Positions 27,336 through 36,228 of a DNA stretch of 64,000 bases are shown one piece after another. Under the pieces are notes generated by a model. That model worked only from the letters and a program-made list of their open reading frames with translations. It was not told the DNA's origin and searched no databases. The DNA is from Alteromonas sp. M12. GTDB lineage: Bacteria > Pseudomonadota > Gammaproteobacteria > Enterobacterales > Alteromonadaceae. The stretch lies in contig NZ_CP144164.1 of assembly GCF_037478005.1 (NCBI RefSeq), positions 1,736,001-1,800,000 on the forward strand, written 5' to 3'. Within the stretch, counting starts at the first letter, position 1. Every line of letters begins with the position of its first letter. Both the position numbers and the translations under genes were made by a program.

Positions 27336-29684
27336 ATGAGTATAACATTTAAAGTTACAGCCTTATCTTTAGCCATTGCTTCTGTGATGAGCTCATCAGT
27401 TGTTTCACAAGCAAACGCACAAGAAGTTACAAACGATGAGAGCGGTCTTGAAGTCATCATGGTTACTTCACGAAAAGCTGTCGAATCTATTCAAGATGTG
27501 CCTTTAGCAATCAGTGCGTTTAGTGCCGAAGACATTGCCAAACGAAGCATCGAAGAACTAGAAGATGTCGCCATGTCTACACCTGGTTTGTCTTTTGAAG
27601 ATTATTCCAATGGCGGTTACGGTACTCCCATTATTCGTGGTGCAAGCCAATTTTCCGTAGACCAACTTGAACAAAACGTTTCCACCTTCGTTGACGGCGT
27701 GTATATCCCTAGAAATTATGCACTTGATTTAGGTGCAATGGACATGGAACGTATCGAAGTCGTAAAAGGACCCCAAGGCGCATTATATGGTGCAAACTCA
27801 TTCATGGGGGCTATTAATTACATTACTTCTAAAGCTGATTTAGGCGGCCTGACTGGTGAAGTCGGTTTGGTGGTAGGTGATGGCGGTCGTCGTGATATTA
27901 CCGGTAACATTAGCGTGCCAATCATTGAAGACAAGCTAGCCGTTAAATTCAATTTCACCAACAGTGACTATGATGGTGATTGGACAAATTCACATCCAGC
28001 AGCACAAGCCGGTGTCAGTCCAGGTACTGATGATAGCTTGGGTGGTTGGGATAAAAAGACCTACAGCATTTCTTTAGTGGCAAAACCTACCGAAACTGTT
28101 GATATTGAAATGGCCTATCATTCTTTTGACTCTTTTACTGAGGGTAAAGCACAATCTCGTTTAGAAATTGGTGATTATAATTGTGGTGGTAGTTTATTTG
28201 GTGGTCCAGTTCGAGGTTATTGTGGTGAGTTGCCTGATACCCCCCTTGAATTTGGTACTGATACCGAAACCGGTTTTTTGATTGACCCTAGAACCTATGC
28301 TTTAGACTCCGAAACTGAAATTTTTAGAGCTTCGATTTCAGCCGAGCTGACCAATAACTTTAGCGTTTCATATCAATTTGCCAATATTCAAGGTGAAACC
28401 ATGAGTGCGGGTATTTCTGATAGATCGCCCCTTACCGGCACCGATTTGACACCTTTTGGTATTCCAGCATTCCTGAATGCATTTACCGTTTTACCTGTAG
28501 GTGGCTTTGACTATGATTCTCATGAGTTGAGAGCTGAATACACTGCTGACAATGGTGTGTATGCTATGTTCGGTGTGTATTCTTCCGATGGTGAAGATAG
28601 AGACACAGGACAAACAGGTTATTATGCTCCTCTTTATACTGATAATTTAGACCCAATTACCGAAGATTCTTTGGATCCGGACAGCCGCAACAATAATATC
28701 ACCATTACTGAAGCAACCGCATTATTTGGACGAGTTGCCGTACCATTGATGGATGATAAATTAGTGTTAGCAGTGGAAGGTCGTTATACCGACGAAACTA
28801 AAAAGCAGAACATCACATATATCGATGAGTCTACAGCTGATGATTATGAAGACAGTTATTTTACACCTCGTTTCACAGCAGATTATAGTATTAACAAGAA
28901 CCAACTCGTTTACTTTTCAGCTGCACAAGGTGTTAAATCTGGTGGCTTGAACCCTGAAATTAGCGGTGGCCTAGAAGACTCCGAAAAAGTGTATCAAGCA
29001 GATGAAAACACCACTTACGAAATTGGTTCAAAAAATACTATTTTAGATGGCGATCTTCGAATCAACGCTGCCGTTTATTATATTGATTGGACTGAACTAC
29101 AAGTGAGTCAGGCGGCAATTAATGGCGGCTTTTTCACGACCTCTATTGTTGGTAATTTAGGCTCTGCAACATCCAAAGGTTTAGAAATGGATGTTACATA
29201 TGCACTAACTGATGCCATTACGGTTAATGCCGGATTAGCACTTAATAATGCTAAATACGATGATGGAACTATCTCTCAGCGTTTAGCCCGAGCTGCAATT
29301 TGTGATGACATCGTGTGTGCGGCCAATGGTGATATCGGAGGAAATTCATTACCAAGAAGTTCTGATACACAATGGAATATCGGTGCCCAGTATGATGGTG
29401 AGTTTAACGACAATCTAGAATATTTCGTACGTGCTGACCTTACTGGTCAATCTGAGCAATACATGTCAGAAGCGAATATTGCCACTTTGCCTTCTAGAAG
29501 ATTACTTAATCTACGTGGTGGTGTGACCGGTGAGAATTGGTCTGCAGAGTTGTGGGTTAAAAATGCAACAGATGAAGAATATGTATCAAACGCATTCTAC
29601 ATTCCTAGCGCATTTTTCGTGTCTATCGTCCCAACTTGGGGTAACCAACGTCGAATCGGTGTTTCTGCAGAATACCGTTTTTAA
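27336..29684 (+). CDS. TonB-dependent outer-membrane receptor of the serine-hydrolase locus
   Basis: A 782-residue receptor. A Sec signal ends at QANAQE; a TonB-box-like stretch LEVIMVTSRK follows, then the plug (IQDVPLAISAFSAEDI...MERIEVVKGPQGALYGANSFMGAINYIT) and a barrel ending in aromatic EYRF. The plug type (PLAISAFSA, VKGPQGALYG) is common in receptors for plant or organic compounds in marine and sphingomonad bacteria rather than classical siderophore receptors. No N-terminal Ig domain, unlike the first receptor. It heads a run of five co-directional genes; the ligand is unknown. GGGGA precedes the ATG. Confidence 0.92.
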   Translation: MSITFKVTALSLAIASVMSSSVVSQANAQEVTNDESGLEVIMVTSRKAVESIQDVPLAISAFSAEDIAKRSIEELEDVAMSTPGLSFEDYSNGGYGTPIIRGASQFSVDQLEQNVSTFVDGVYIPRNYALDLGAMDMERIEVVKGPQGALYGANSFMGAINYITSKADLGGLTGEVGLVVGDGGRRDITGNISVPIIEDKLAVKFNFTNSDYDGDWTNSHPAAQAGVSPGTDDSLGGWDKKTYSISLVAKPTETVDIEMAYHSFDSFTEGKAQSRLEIGDYNCGGSLFGGPVRGYCGELPDTPLEFGTDTETGFLIDPRTYALDSETEIFRASISAELTNNFSVSYQFANIQGETMSAGISDRSPLTGTDLTPFGIPAFLNAFTVLPVGGFDYDSHELRAEYTADNGVYAMFGVYSSDGEDRDTGQTGYYAPLYTDNLDPITEDSLDPDSRNNNITITEATALFGRVAVPLMDDKLVLAVEGRYTDETKKQNITYIDESTADDYEDSYFTPRFTADYSINKNQLVYFSAAQGVKSGGLNPEISGGLEDSEKVYQADENTTYEIGSKNTILDGDLRINAAVYYIDWTELQVSQAAINGGFFTTSIVGNLGSATSKGLEMDVTYALTDAITVNAGLALNNAKYDDGTISQRLARAAICDDIVCAANGDIGGNSLPRSSDTQWNIGAQYDGEFNDNLEYFVRADLTGQSEQYMSEANIATLPSRRLLNLRGGVTGENWSAELWVKNATDEEYVSNAFYIPSAFFVSIVPTWGNQRRIGVSAEYRF

Positions 29685-29799
29685 TCTCTGACGATAAATA
29701 GCGAAACTCGCTGTATAGTTATCGCAAGCCGGTCATCAAAAGCCGGTTTGTTGATAACTAGAGTGACCATTTGAAAAATCTGTTGGAGATGGTTTTTGT
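29685..29799. other. Intergenic inverted repeat after the TonB receptor
   Basis: TAGTTATC (29716-29723) and GATAACTA (29753-29760) form 8-bp arms around 29 bases that include two direct AAGCCGGT-like copies. It may be a weak terminator or processing site between receptor and hydrolase genes; there is no T-run. Confidence 0.4.
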
Positions 29800-30990
29800 A
29801 TGCAGAATGTTATTAAAAAATTAGCTTATGTAGTTGCTTTCCTGTTGCTAATTTTGCTCGTATTATTTGGCCTGAATTACACTTATATCAGCCGTGTTAA
29901 TAGCTTAGAAGGTGTTGATACTATCCATGATACTGATTGGTTCAGTCCTGTGGTAACGATGGCAGCTAAAGCTAATCCAGATCCTCTTAGCATTTCACCT
30001 TTGGCTCTAAGTGAACAACAAACTCGCTTTACCGAATCCTTAAGTTACGCCGAAAAAATGGGCAGTAGCGCGTTTTTGGTGTGGCATAACGGTGAGTTAG
30101 TTGCGCAAAAGTTTTGGCAAGGTGAAAGTGAAGATAGTTATATGCAAACCTTTTCAATCCACAAGTCAATTGTGGCATTGGCGGTGGGGATTGCAGTAGA
30201 GCGGGGCGATATTGAATCGGTTCAAGATCCTGTTTCAAAATACATTGGACAATGGATTGATATGCCATATGGCCAAATTACCATTGAACATCTATTAACC
30301 ATGGACTCAGGCTTGGCATTGCCGCCATTATCAATCGACAATAGCATTTTCGCCCACAGTACTAAATTAATGTACAGTGAAGATATTTCTGCCGTAGCTC
30401 GCTCGTTAGAACAAATTAGAGCGCCGGGTACAATGTTTGAATATAACAACTCTAATCCGCAATTATTAATTGATGTGATTGAAGCTGCCACTGGAGAAAA
30501 GTATGCATCTTACCTTGAGCAGCACCTCTGGTCGAAAGTAGCCAATAGTTCTGCCGATCTTTGGCTAGATCGAGAAAATGGTAGCGTCCATGGCTTTTGT
30601 TGTTTAATTGCCAAACCTGTGGATTTACTTGCTGTTGGTTTGTTGATACTCAATCAAGGTATGGTTAACGATCAGCAAGTTATCTCAAAAGAATGGATCA
30701 ACAAAACTACCCAAGCTTCTAATAGTAATCCTAATTATGGCTATTTAACTTGGTTAGGCAGTCCGTTCAAACCTATGCGTACTTATCGTCCTACTGATAA
30801 GTTTGGCGTCATCCACTCAGCTCCTTATTTAACCGATGACCTAGTCTTTTTTGATGGTTTTGGTGGGCAACGGGTTTATATCGTGCCGTCAAAACAGTTA
30901 GTAATTGTTCGAGTAGGCGCAGTCCGATTTGACTTTGATGATGCCTTTATACCCAATTCAGTCATCAAAGCGATTACTCAAGTAGAGTAG
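29800..30990 (+). CDS. Beta-lactamase-fold serine hydrolase 1 (class C / NylB-like)
   Basis: A 396-residue protein with an N-terminal membrane anchor or signal (about 7-27) and a penicillin-binding/beta-lactamase-fold domain. The nucleophile motif SxxK is S119-I-H-K122 and the YxN motif is Y215-N-N. The C-terminal block FGVIHSAPYL..DDLVFFDGFGGQ is shared with the second hydrolase of the locus. Relatives include 6-aminohexanoate-dimer hydrolases and esterases; this group cleaves amides or esters of small molecules. Export places it in the periplasm, between the TonB receptor and the inner-membrane symporter. Not expected to be a true antibiotic beta-lactamase, but this is not proven. Confidence 0.88.
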   Translation: MQNVIKKLAYVVAFLLLILLVLFGLNYTYISRVNSLEGVDTIHDTDWFSPVVTMAAKANPDPLSISPLALSEQQTRFTESLSYAEKMGSSAFLVWHNGELVAQKFWQGESEDSYMQTFSIHKSIVALAVGIAVERGDIESVQDPVSKYIGQWIDMPYGQITIEHLLTMDSGLALPPLSIDNSIFAHSTKLMYSEDISAVARSLEQIRAPGTMFEYNNSNPQLLIDVIEAATGEKYASYLEQHLWSKVANSSADLWLDRENGSVHGFCCLIAKPVDLLAVGLLILNQGMVNDQQVISKEWINKTTQASNSNPNYGYLTWLGSPFKPMRTYRPTDKFGVIHSAPYLTDDLVFFDGFGGQRVYIVPSKQLVIVRVGAVRFDFDDAFIPNSVIKAITQVE

Positions 30991-31176
30991 AGGAAGCAGG
31001 ATTTCCTAACATAGAAAAAAGCAATAAAAACGCCCTTGTTGTGCGTCAATAACAAGGAAGTAAATGTTTAAATTCTTTAGGGCATTACCCAAGTGTAGGT
31101 CTTAGAATAAATATCAACCGATAGTGATTGTAAAAGATATGAATAAAAATAATAAATTTTATCAGCAGGGTGAGTT
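30991..31176. other. Intergenic gap in the serine-hydrolase locus
   Basis: 186 bp without a gene. CCTTGTT (31033) and AACAAGG (31050-31056) form a short stem without a T-run. An AT-rich stretch before the next SD may hold an internal promoter. Confidence 0.4.
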
Positions 31177-32349
31177 ATGAATAATAAAAGTAAACTCGGT
31201 GGTTTTTTAGAACAACTAGGCTTGTGTTGTTCAGTGTTGTTTTACGTATTATTTGCTTGGCATCAGTGGTGGTCAGGCGTATCTCCGCGACTCATTCGTG
31301 GCAGTGCTGAACGGGATGCGATTCATCATGCTCACCTTAGCATTGGTGCTACTTTGTTCGTATTGGTCCTAGTGCTGTTTTTAATTTGGCTTTTACGACC
31401 TGGCGCATCGATCACAACGCGTTTGAAAAATGCCTTTTCTTCGGTTTCAACAACGGCCATTTCGCTGTTCTTCATTTTTATGTTTTTTGCCATGTTGTAT
31501 GGTTTAGGCCAAGCGTGGGCTAAAGATGAAGTGACTAAAGTGTTAGGCGTGTTTCCCTTACCGCATTTTTTAGATTGGTCATGGAGTACCTCAGGTTACA
31601 TGCATTCTGCATTTAGTAATGTGGCATCCGCGTTATTTTCTGGCATTGTATTTGTGTATTTGTTCACTCATTTACGTAAACATGTCAAACCTGGTGTGGC
31701 AGTTGCCATCCTTATCATAGTGCACTTATTGGTTAATTTACCTAAGCCACCTTCTATCCATCCTATTGCCGCTTTTGGTACCTATGTGCTTGTACCCATG
31801 TATTACCTTATTGCGTTGGCATTGTTTTGTTGGGCTAAGCATAAACGCTTGGTTTATATCCCGGTATTGAGCATCTTCATTTTGTTCTTTATGTACCTAC
31901 CTTACTTTGCGTTTAAAGTGCTGCCACCTTGGCATGTTGCTAAAGCAACTGAGACAGTGTTAGTCGAATCAAAAGAAGTGCTAATACCTGCTCGTCCTCG
32001 TACCGAGATTTTCCCTACAACAGAAAGTTTAACCGCAGCTAAGAGCTCAGCGTCATGGTGTACTCAATGTCATAACGCCGTTGAAAGTAAAGAGCATTTA
32101 TTAGGGCCAAATCTGGTTGGAGTGTTTAACCGTCAAGCTGGTACCGTGCAGGGATATGGTCGTTATTCAACAGCCATGGTCAGTGCTGGGGAAGGCGGAT
32201 TATTTTGGTCCAGAGCCAACTTATCTGAATTCTTATCTCACGGTAAAGACTTTGTCCCTGATAATTTAATGAATCAGCAAACGGATTTATCGGACCCAGT
32301 AAAACGAAACCAAGTAATTGATTATCTTGAATATATATCATCTAAATAG
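31177..32349 (+). CDS. Multi-helix membrane protein fused to a C-terminal cytochrome c domain
   Basis: A 390-residue protein. About six membrane helices fill residues 12-250, with several histidines in or near helices (H29, H53, H143, H165, H183) that could ligate b-type haem, as in cytochrome b561-like proteins. A proline-rich linker follows, then a class I cytochrome c domain with the haem motif C295-T-Q-C298-H299 and a candidate axial Met365 in FVPDNLM. So it should carry electrons at the periplasmic face. It lies between two serine hydrolase genes and 17 bp before the second. No family name is recognised for the fusion, and the link of electron transfer to hydrolysis is unexplained. Confidence 0.82.
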   Translation: MNNKSKLGGFLEQLGLCCSVLFYVLFAWHQWWSGVSPRLIRGSAERDAIHHAHLSIGATLFVLVLVLFLIWLLRPGASITTRLKNAFSSVSTTAISLFFIFMFFAMLYGLGQAWAKDEVTKVLGVFPLPHFLDWSWSTSGYMHSAFSNVASALFSGIVFVYLFTHLRKHVKPGVAVAILIIVHLLVNLPKPPSIHPIAAFGTYVLVPMYYLIALALFCWAKHKRLVYIPVLSIFILFFMYLPYFAFKVLPPWHVAKATETVLVESKEVLIPARPRTEIFPTTESLTAAKSSASWCTQCHNAVESKEHLLGPNLVGVFNRQAGTVQGYGRYSTAMVSAGEGGLFWSRANLSEFLSHGKDFVPDNLMNQQTDLSDPVKRNQVIDYLEYISSK

Positions 32350-32366
32350 ATGACAGGAGAAAGTAT

Positions 32367-33581
32367 ATGGGCAAGACAATAGGTAAGATTTTCATTGGCT
32401 TTTTAGCATTGGTGATGTTGGTAGGCGGTGTTTTATATTTAAAAGACCCTCTTTTTTGGAAGCGTTATTACCTGATTGCTACTGGTAACGGGGTTTTACC
32501 TCAATCCGGTTGGGCTGGCTCTGAATATATGGTTGCTGGTGATGCACAGCAGTTATTTGATGTGGTCAATGAAGGAGAGGGCAGTATTCCCGCTGAAGCC
32601 CTTGCTCAAGTGAGCGAATATGCTGCTGAGCGCCGCAGCACTTCTTTGCTAATTTGGCATAAAGGTAAATTACGTTTTCGTGAGCACTATCAGGGACTGG
32701 ATGAAAACTCATTAATCGTTGGCAAAAGTATGGCAAAAATGGTCGCCTCTTTAGTGGTTTCAAGAGCGATTAAAGATGGTTTTATTGCTGGTTTAGATGA
32801 ACCTGCATCAACCTATATAACTGAGTGGCAAGGCACGGAAAAAGCCACCATCAGCATCCGTAATTTACTGCATATGGCAGCTGGATTTGAAAAGTACTAC
32901 ACCTTGGATATGAGCCCATTTAGCAATTTTACGCGTTCCTATATTTCAGGATATTCAGATGATGTGATAATCAATGATTATGAAGTGGTTGCTGAACCCG
33001 GTACCAAGTATGACTATAGCCAAGCGGTGTCTGATTTAATTGCGATAATAATCAAGCGGGCAACGGGGCAACCCTATGGCCAATACTTGTCTGAGTCACT
33101 GATTAAACCTATTCACGCGCAAGGTGGAGAGGTGATGCTCAACCGCCCTCAAGGTGTCGCTCACAGTGGCTGTTGTTTGTTATTGCCTTCAGAGTCTTGG
33201 TTGCGAATGGGGATACTACTTTTAAACGGTGGGGAAATAGATGGCCAATCGTTGTTTTCAGAAAACTGGATGGAAGACTATTTAGAGCCGTCACCTGCTA
33301 ATCCTGCCATGGGATTACATATTTGGTTGGGGAAACCCTACTTTCCTAAACGTTCATGGGCACAAGTAGGTGCAGCCACAGGCTTTGGGGTTATCCACAG
33401 CGAACCTTATTTGGCTGACGACCTCTTTATGTTTGACGGCAGCGGCAATCAAGTGATGTATATCATTCCATCCATGGACTTGGTTATTTTGCGTACTGGT
33501 GGGTTTAGTCGGGCACCGGGTAAAGAATGGGATAACAGTTATATTCCCAATACAATTATACGAAGCATACTGGAGCAGTAA
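32367..33581 (+). CDS. Beta-lactamase-fold serine hydrolase 2 (NylB-like)
   Basis: A 404-residue paralogue of the first hydrolase in the locus. A membrane anchor covers about residues 7-25. The nucleophile motif is S121-M-A-K124, as in 6-aminohexanoate-dimer hydrolase (SMAK). The second motif reads Y217-S-Q, with Gln in place of the usual Asn. The C-terminal FGVIHSEPYLADDLFMFDGSG block matches its partner. CAGGAG lies 8 bases before the ATG. It is 3 bp from the symporter gene, so hydrolase and transporter are tightly coupled. Two paralogues with different active-site details may act on different bonds or sizes of one substrate. Confidence 0.88.
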   Translation: MGKTIGKIFIGFLALVMLVGGVLYLKDPLFWKRYYLIATGNGVLPQSGWAGSEYMVAGDAQQLFDVVNEGEGSIPAEALAQVSEYAAERRSTSLLIWHKGKLRFREHYQGLDENSLIVGKSMAKMVASLVVSRAIKDGFIAGLDEPASTYITEWQGTEKATISIRNLLHMAAGFEKYYTLDMSPFSNFTRSYISGYSDDVIINDYEVVAEPGTKYDYSQAVSDLIAIIIKRATGQPYGQYLSESLIKPIHAQGGEVMLNRPQGVAHSGCCLLLPSESWLRMGILLLNGGEIDGQSLFSENWMEDYLEPSPANPAMGLHIWLGKPYFPKRSWAQVGAATGFGVIHSEPYLADDLFMFDGSGNQVMYIIPSMDLVILRTGGFSRAPGKEWDNSYIPNTIIRSILEQ

Positions 33582-33584
33582 ACA

Positions 33585-35003
33585 GTGTCTAATCAAAGTT
33601 ATATTTTAGTCGTACTAGTTGTATATAAATTAGTCTTGTTGGGTATCGGTTTTTGGGCACAGCGTCGTGTTAAGAACAGTGATGATTTTTTCTTAGGTGG
33701 ACGGGGATTAGGCCCTTTTGTTGCCGCAGTGAGTTACTCAGCTAGTTCTTCTTCAGCTTGGAAACTGCTTGGCTTTAGTGGCGTAGTAATGGTGCTAGGC
33801 ATATCTGGTATTTGGCTAGCCTTGGGAAGTATTTTAGGGATGTTCATATCCTGGTATTGGTTCGCTCCTAGGCTTTATCGCACTAGTCTTGAACAAAAAG
33901 ATTTAACTGTAACCGACTTCTTAAGTTTTGGCAGTAACGGCCAGATTAAAAAGCTAATCGTGGTGACCGCATCGATAATCATACTCGTTTCTTTTACTTT
34001 GTATGTTGCAGCTCAATTCCAAGGTGCGGGTAATATGTTTTCTGCGACTTTTGATATGCCAATGACCGAAAGCGTATTAATTGGTGCATTGATTATCTTT
34101 ATTTACACTGTGCTGGGCGGTTTTTGGGCGGTAAGTATGACCGATGCACTGCAAGGCTCGATTATGGCAATCGCCACATTAGCGCTGCCAATTGCCGCGG
34201 TTGTCGCACTAGGTGGCCCTATCGATTTTGTCACCACCTTAATTGAGGTTGCTACGCCAGAACAACTCAGTTTAACTGGAGGGAATGTTGCCTTATTAGC
34301 CGCAGGTGTCATTATTGGTAATCTCAGCGTTTCGGTATCCTCTATGGGGCAACCCCATATGTTATTGCGCTTTATGGCATTGCGCGATGAAAAATCAATT
34401 AAGACAGGGCGACGTATTGCCGCAGCCTGGTTTCTTATCGTCGATTTGGGAGTGGTGATCGTTGGACTTGCAGGACTTGCATTACAAATGCAATTAGATA
34501 ATCCAGAAAACCTGTTTTTTGTACTAACAACCGAATTGTTCCACCCTATAGTTGCAGGTGTTATTACTGCCGCAGTGCTGTCTGCCATCATGTCTACTGC
34601 TGACAGTCAGTTATTAGTTAGTGCATCTGTGGTAGCCCATGATTTGGGGTTAGAAAAACGTTCTCGCTTTTCTTCATTGACCATTTCACGATTAAGTATT
34701 TTGTTGGTCGTTGTTTTTTCAGTGTTAGTGACTTTGTATATGCCTGAGGCGATATTTAGCAGAGCCATTTTTGCATGGGTAGCGCTAGGCGCGTCTTTTG
34801 GACCAATAATTATTGTGCGTTTATGTAATCGAGATATTAATCCTAAAGCAACATTATTGGCGATGATAACGGGGTTTGTATTAGCGGTTACCTTTTACAT
34901 GTTACCCAGTACACCAGGGGATTTCTTGGAAAGGGTAGTGCCGTTTAGCATTGCGACTATCATCGCGTTTGTTGGCTCTAAGCCTCGTACTAGAATTGCC
35001 TAA
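33585..35003 (+). CDS. Sodium:solute symporter (SSS family) of the serine-hydrolase locus
   Basis: A 472-residue inner-membrane transporter with about 13 helices. The family features are YFLGGRGLGPF-like DDFFLGGRGLGPFVAAVS near residues 28-45, the sodium-site region SSSSAWKLLGFSG and the conserved AAVLSAIMSTADSQLL in helix 8-9. GTG start at 33585 with GGAG 9 bases upstream, 3 bp after the hydrolase stop. It probably takes up the hydrolysis product with sodium. The substrate cannot be told from sequence; proline, acetate and urea carriers share this fold. A long hairpin follows. Confidence 0.9.
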   Translation: MSNQSYILVVLVVYKLVLLGIGFWAQRRVKNSDDFFLGGRGLGPFVAAVSYSASSSSAWKLLGFSGVVMVLGISGIWLALGSILGMFISWYWFAPRLYRTSLEQKDLTVTDFLSFGSNGQIKKLIVVTASIIILVSFTLYVAAQFQGAGNMFSATFDMPMTESVLIGALIIFIYTVLGGFWAVSMTDALQGSIMAIATLALPIAAVVALGGPIDFVTTLIEVATPEQLSLTGGNVALLAAGVIIGNLSVSVSSMGQPHMLLRFMALRDEKSIKTGRRIAAAWFLIVDLGVVIVGLAGLALQMQLDNPENLFFVLTTELFHPIVAGVITAAVLSAIMSTADSQLLVSASVVAHDLGLEKRSRFSSLTISRLSILLVVVFSVLVTLYMPEAIFSRAIFAWVALGASFGPIIIVRLCNRDINPKATLLAMITGFVLAVTFYMLPSTPGDFLERVVPFSIATIIAFVGSKPRTRIA

Positions 35004-35034
35004 AGTTTAGAGGACATTTTAAAGTTGTAAGATT

Positions 35035-35079
35035 CACCCTTGATACACTCTGAGAATATTTCACTGTGTATCAAGGGTG
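35035..35079 (+). terminator. Long hairpin ending the serine-hydrolase locus
   Basis: A 14-bp perfect stem CACCCTTGATACAC / GTGTATCAAGGGTG around a 17-base loop, followed by CAATTTT. The T-run is short, so it may protect the 3' end as well as terminate. Confidence 0.7.
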
Positions 35080-35282
35080 CAATTTTACAAAAGCCTTGCA
35101 GAGAAAGTTAAAAGTCATCGCAATCAGCAATTACTATTCATCCCCCCAAAAACCAAAGTAAATAATTACCACAACAGCCCAGTTACCCTCAAGCAAAGAT
35201 TCCCCTTTTTTGACCATTCATCCGTAAACCTGATCTTCTGATCACAGAGAGTCCAAATTTCCTTCCTTTAATTCAATGGTCC

Positions 35283-35323
35283 TTGATGTGGATCAGTTAA
35301 TTGGCGCAGATTTAAACTATGCT
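35283..35323 (+). promoter_or_regulatory. FNR-dependent promoter of the usp cluster
   Basis: TTGAT-GTGG-ATCAG (35283-35296) matches the FNR site at nine of ten positions. TATGCT at 35318-35323 serves as a -10. With a start near 35331 the site centre (35289.5) is at about -41.5, the class II position at which FNR activates. Universal stress protein genes are frequent FNR/Anr targets. Confidence 0.72.
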
Positions 35324-35398
35324 TAGGTTTAGATTAGATAGTATTTGTACTATAACTCTATGAAGGCTAATCAATAAATTTTAAATCGAGGAATGTTT

Positions 35399-36226
35399 AT
35401 GAAACACATTTTAGTTGTTGTTGAAAGGGAAGAAAGCGTCAAGCCAATGTTGGATAAAGCATTAAAATTTGCACCTGAAAGTATCACTGTGCTTTATATC
35501 GTAAGCAATGTGCTAGATTCTAATGCAGAAGCGTTAACTACCCTAATAAACAACGAAGTGAAAGATGCTTGCAAATCGACGATCCTCCTTGAAATAGTTA
35601 AGTCGGCATCTGAGCGAGAAGAAGTACTTTTCAAAACCCTAAGCAGCAATAAATTCGATACTACATTCCTGCACAGACCCCAATTAGGTCGTGAATTATT
35701 GGACTTTTCACTGATCAAAGCCGCGCTTAAAGGTCCAATTAAATCTAGCGTCCTACTATGTGGTGATAATCGCTGGCGCGGACAACTTAAATTGTTAGGA
35801 ACCGTTGATATTTTCACCAGAACCCCCGCGCAAAAAGAATTGAATGATAAAGTGCTTACTACTTCTGCTCAGCTTGCAAACCAGTTATCTGCAGATGTGT
35901 CGCTTTTAGGTGTGATTCCAATCCCACGGATTAAACAGGAATTTGATATTACTGAACCGGGTGAAGTTATGCTCAAGAAAGGTAAATTATCAAAAGCCAA
36001 ACTAGAAAAAATTGCCGAGGAAATGGATGTTTTCACGGAATATTCAGTGAAAATTGAGGCCGGTTCGCCACATGTGTTGATACCCTCAGTTGCCAGCAAA
36101 ATGAAAGCAAATCTGGTGGTGTTAGGCAACGTAGGACGTAAGGGGATTAAAGGTTTATTAATCGGTAATACGGCAGAGAAAATTCTAACTCGATTGACTG
36201 TTGATGTGCTCATTGTTCGACAGTAA
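35399..36226 (+). CDS. Tandem-domain universal stress protein
   Basis: A 275-residue cytoplasmic protein with two Usp domains (about 1-140 and 145-275), like UspE. The ATG at 35399 is chosen over the one at 35393 because the SD CGAGGA abuts the latter. The second domain ends in GNVGRKGIKGLLIGNTAEKILTRLTVDVLIVR, which contains the ATP-binding G-2x-G-9x-G(S/T/N) motif; the first domain is degenerate. It is 2 bp before the symporter gene and under an FNR-type promoter, fitting a role in oxygen-limitation or stress survival. Confidence 0.92.
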   Translation: MKHILVVVEREESVKPMLDKALKFAPESITVLYIVSNVLDSNAEALTTLINNEVKDACKSTILLEIVKSASEREEVLFKTLSSNKFDTTFLHRPQLGRELLDFSLIKAALKGPIKSSVLLCGDNRWRGQLKLLGTVDIFTRTPAQKELNDKVLTTSAQLANQLSADVSLLGVIPIPRIKQEFDITEPGEVMLKKGKLSKAKLEKIAEEMDVFTEYSVKIEAGSPHVLIPSVASKMKANLVVLGNVGRKGIKGLLIGNTAEKILTRLTVDVLIVRQ

Positions 36227-36228
36227 AT

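Larger units (their letters stand above)
35004..35398. other. Control region before the universal stress protein gene
   Basis: 395 bp without a gene. It contains the terminator of the upstream locus (35035-35079), an FNR-type site (35283-35296) and a matching -10 element. The middle (about 35080-35280) shows no recognisable element. Confidence 0.6.

Noticed and set aside
29800..33581. Antibiotic-resistance beta-lactamases
   Set aside because: The fold and SxxK motif are shared, but the tight linkage to uptake genes and the NylB-like features fit small-molecule hydrolases better.
34103..34591. 162-codon minus-strand frame inside the SSS symporter gene
   Set aside because: Antisense shadow of conserved membrane helices.
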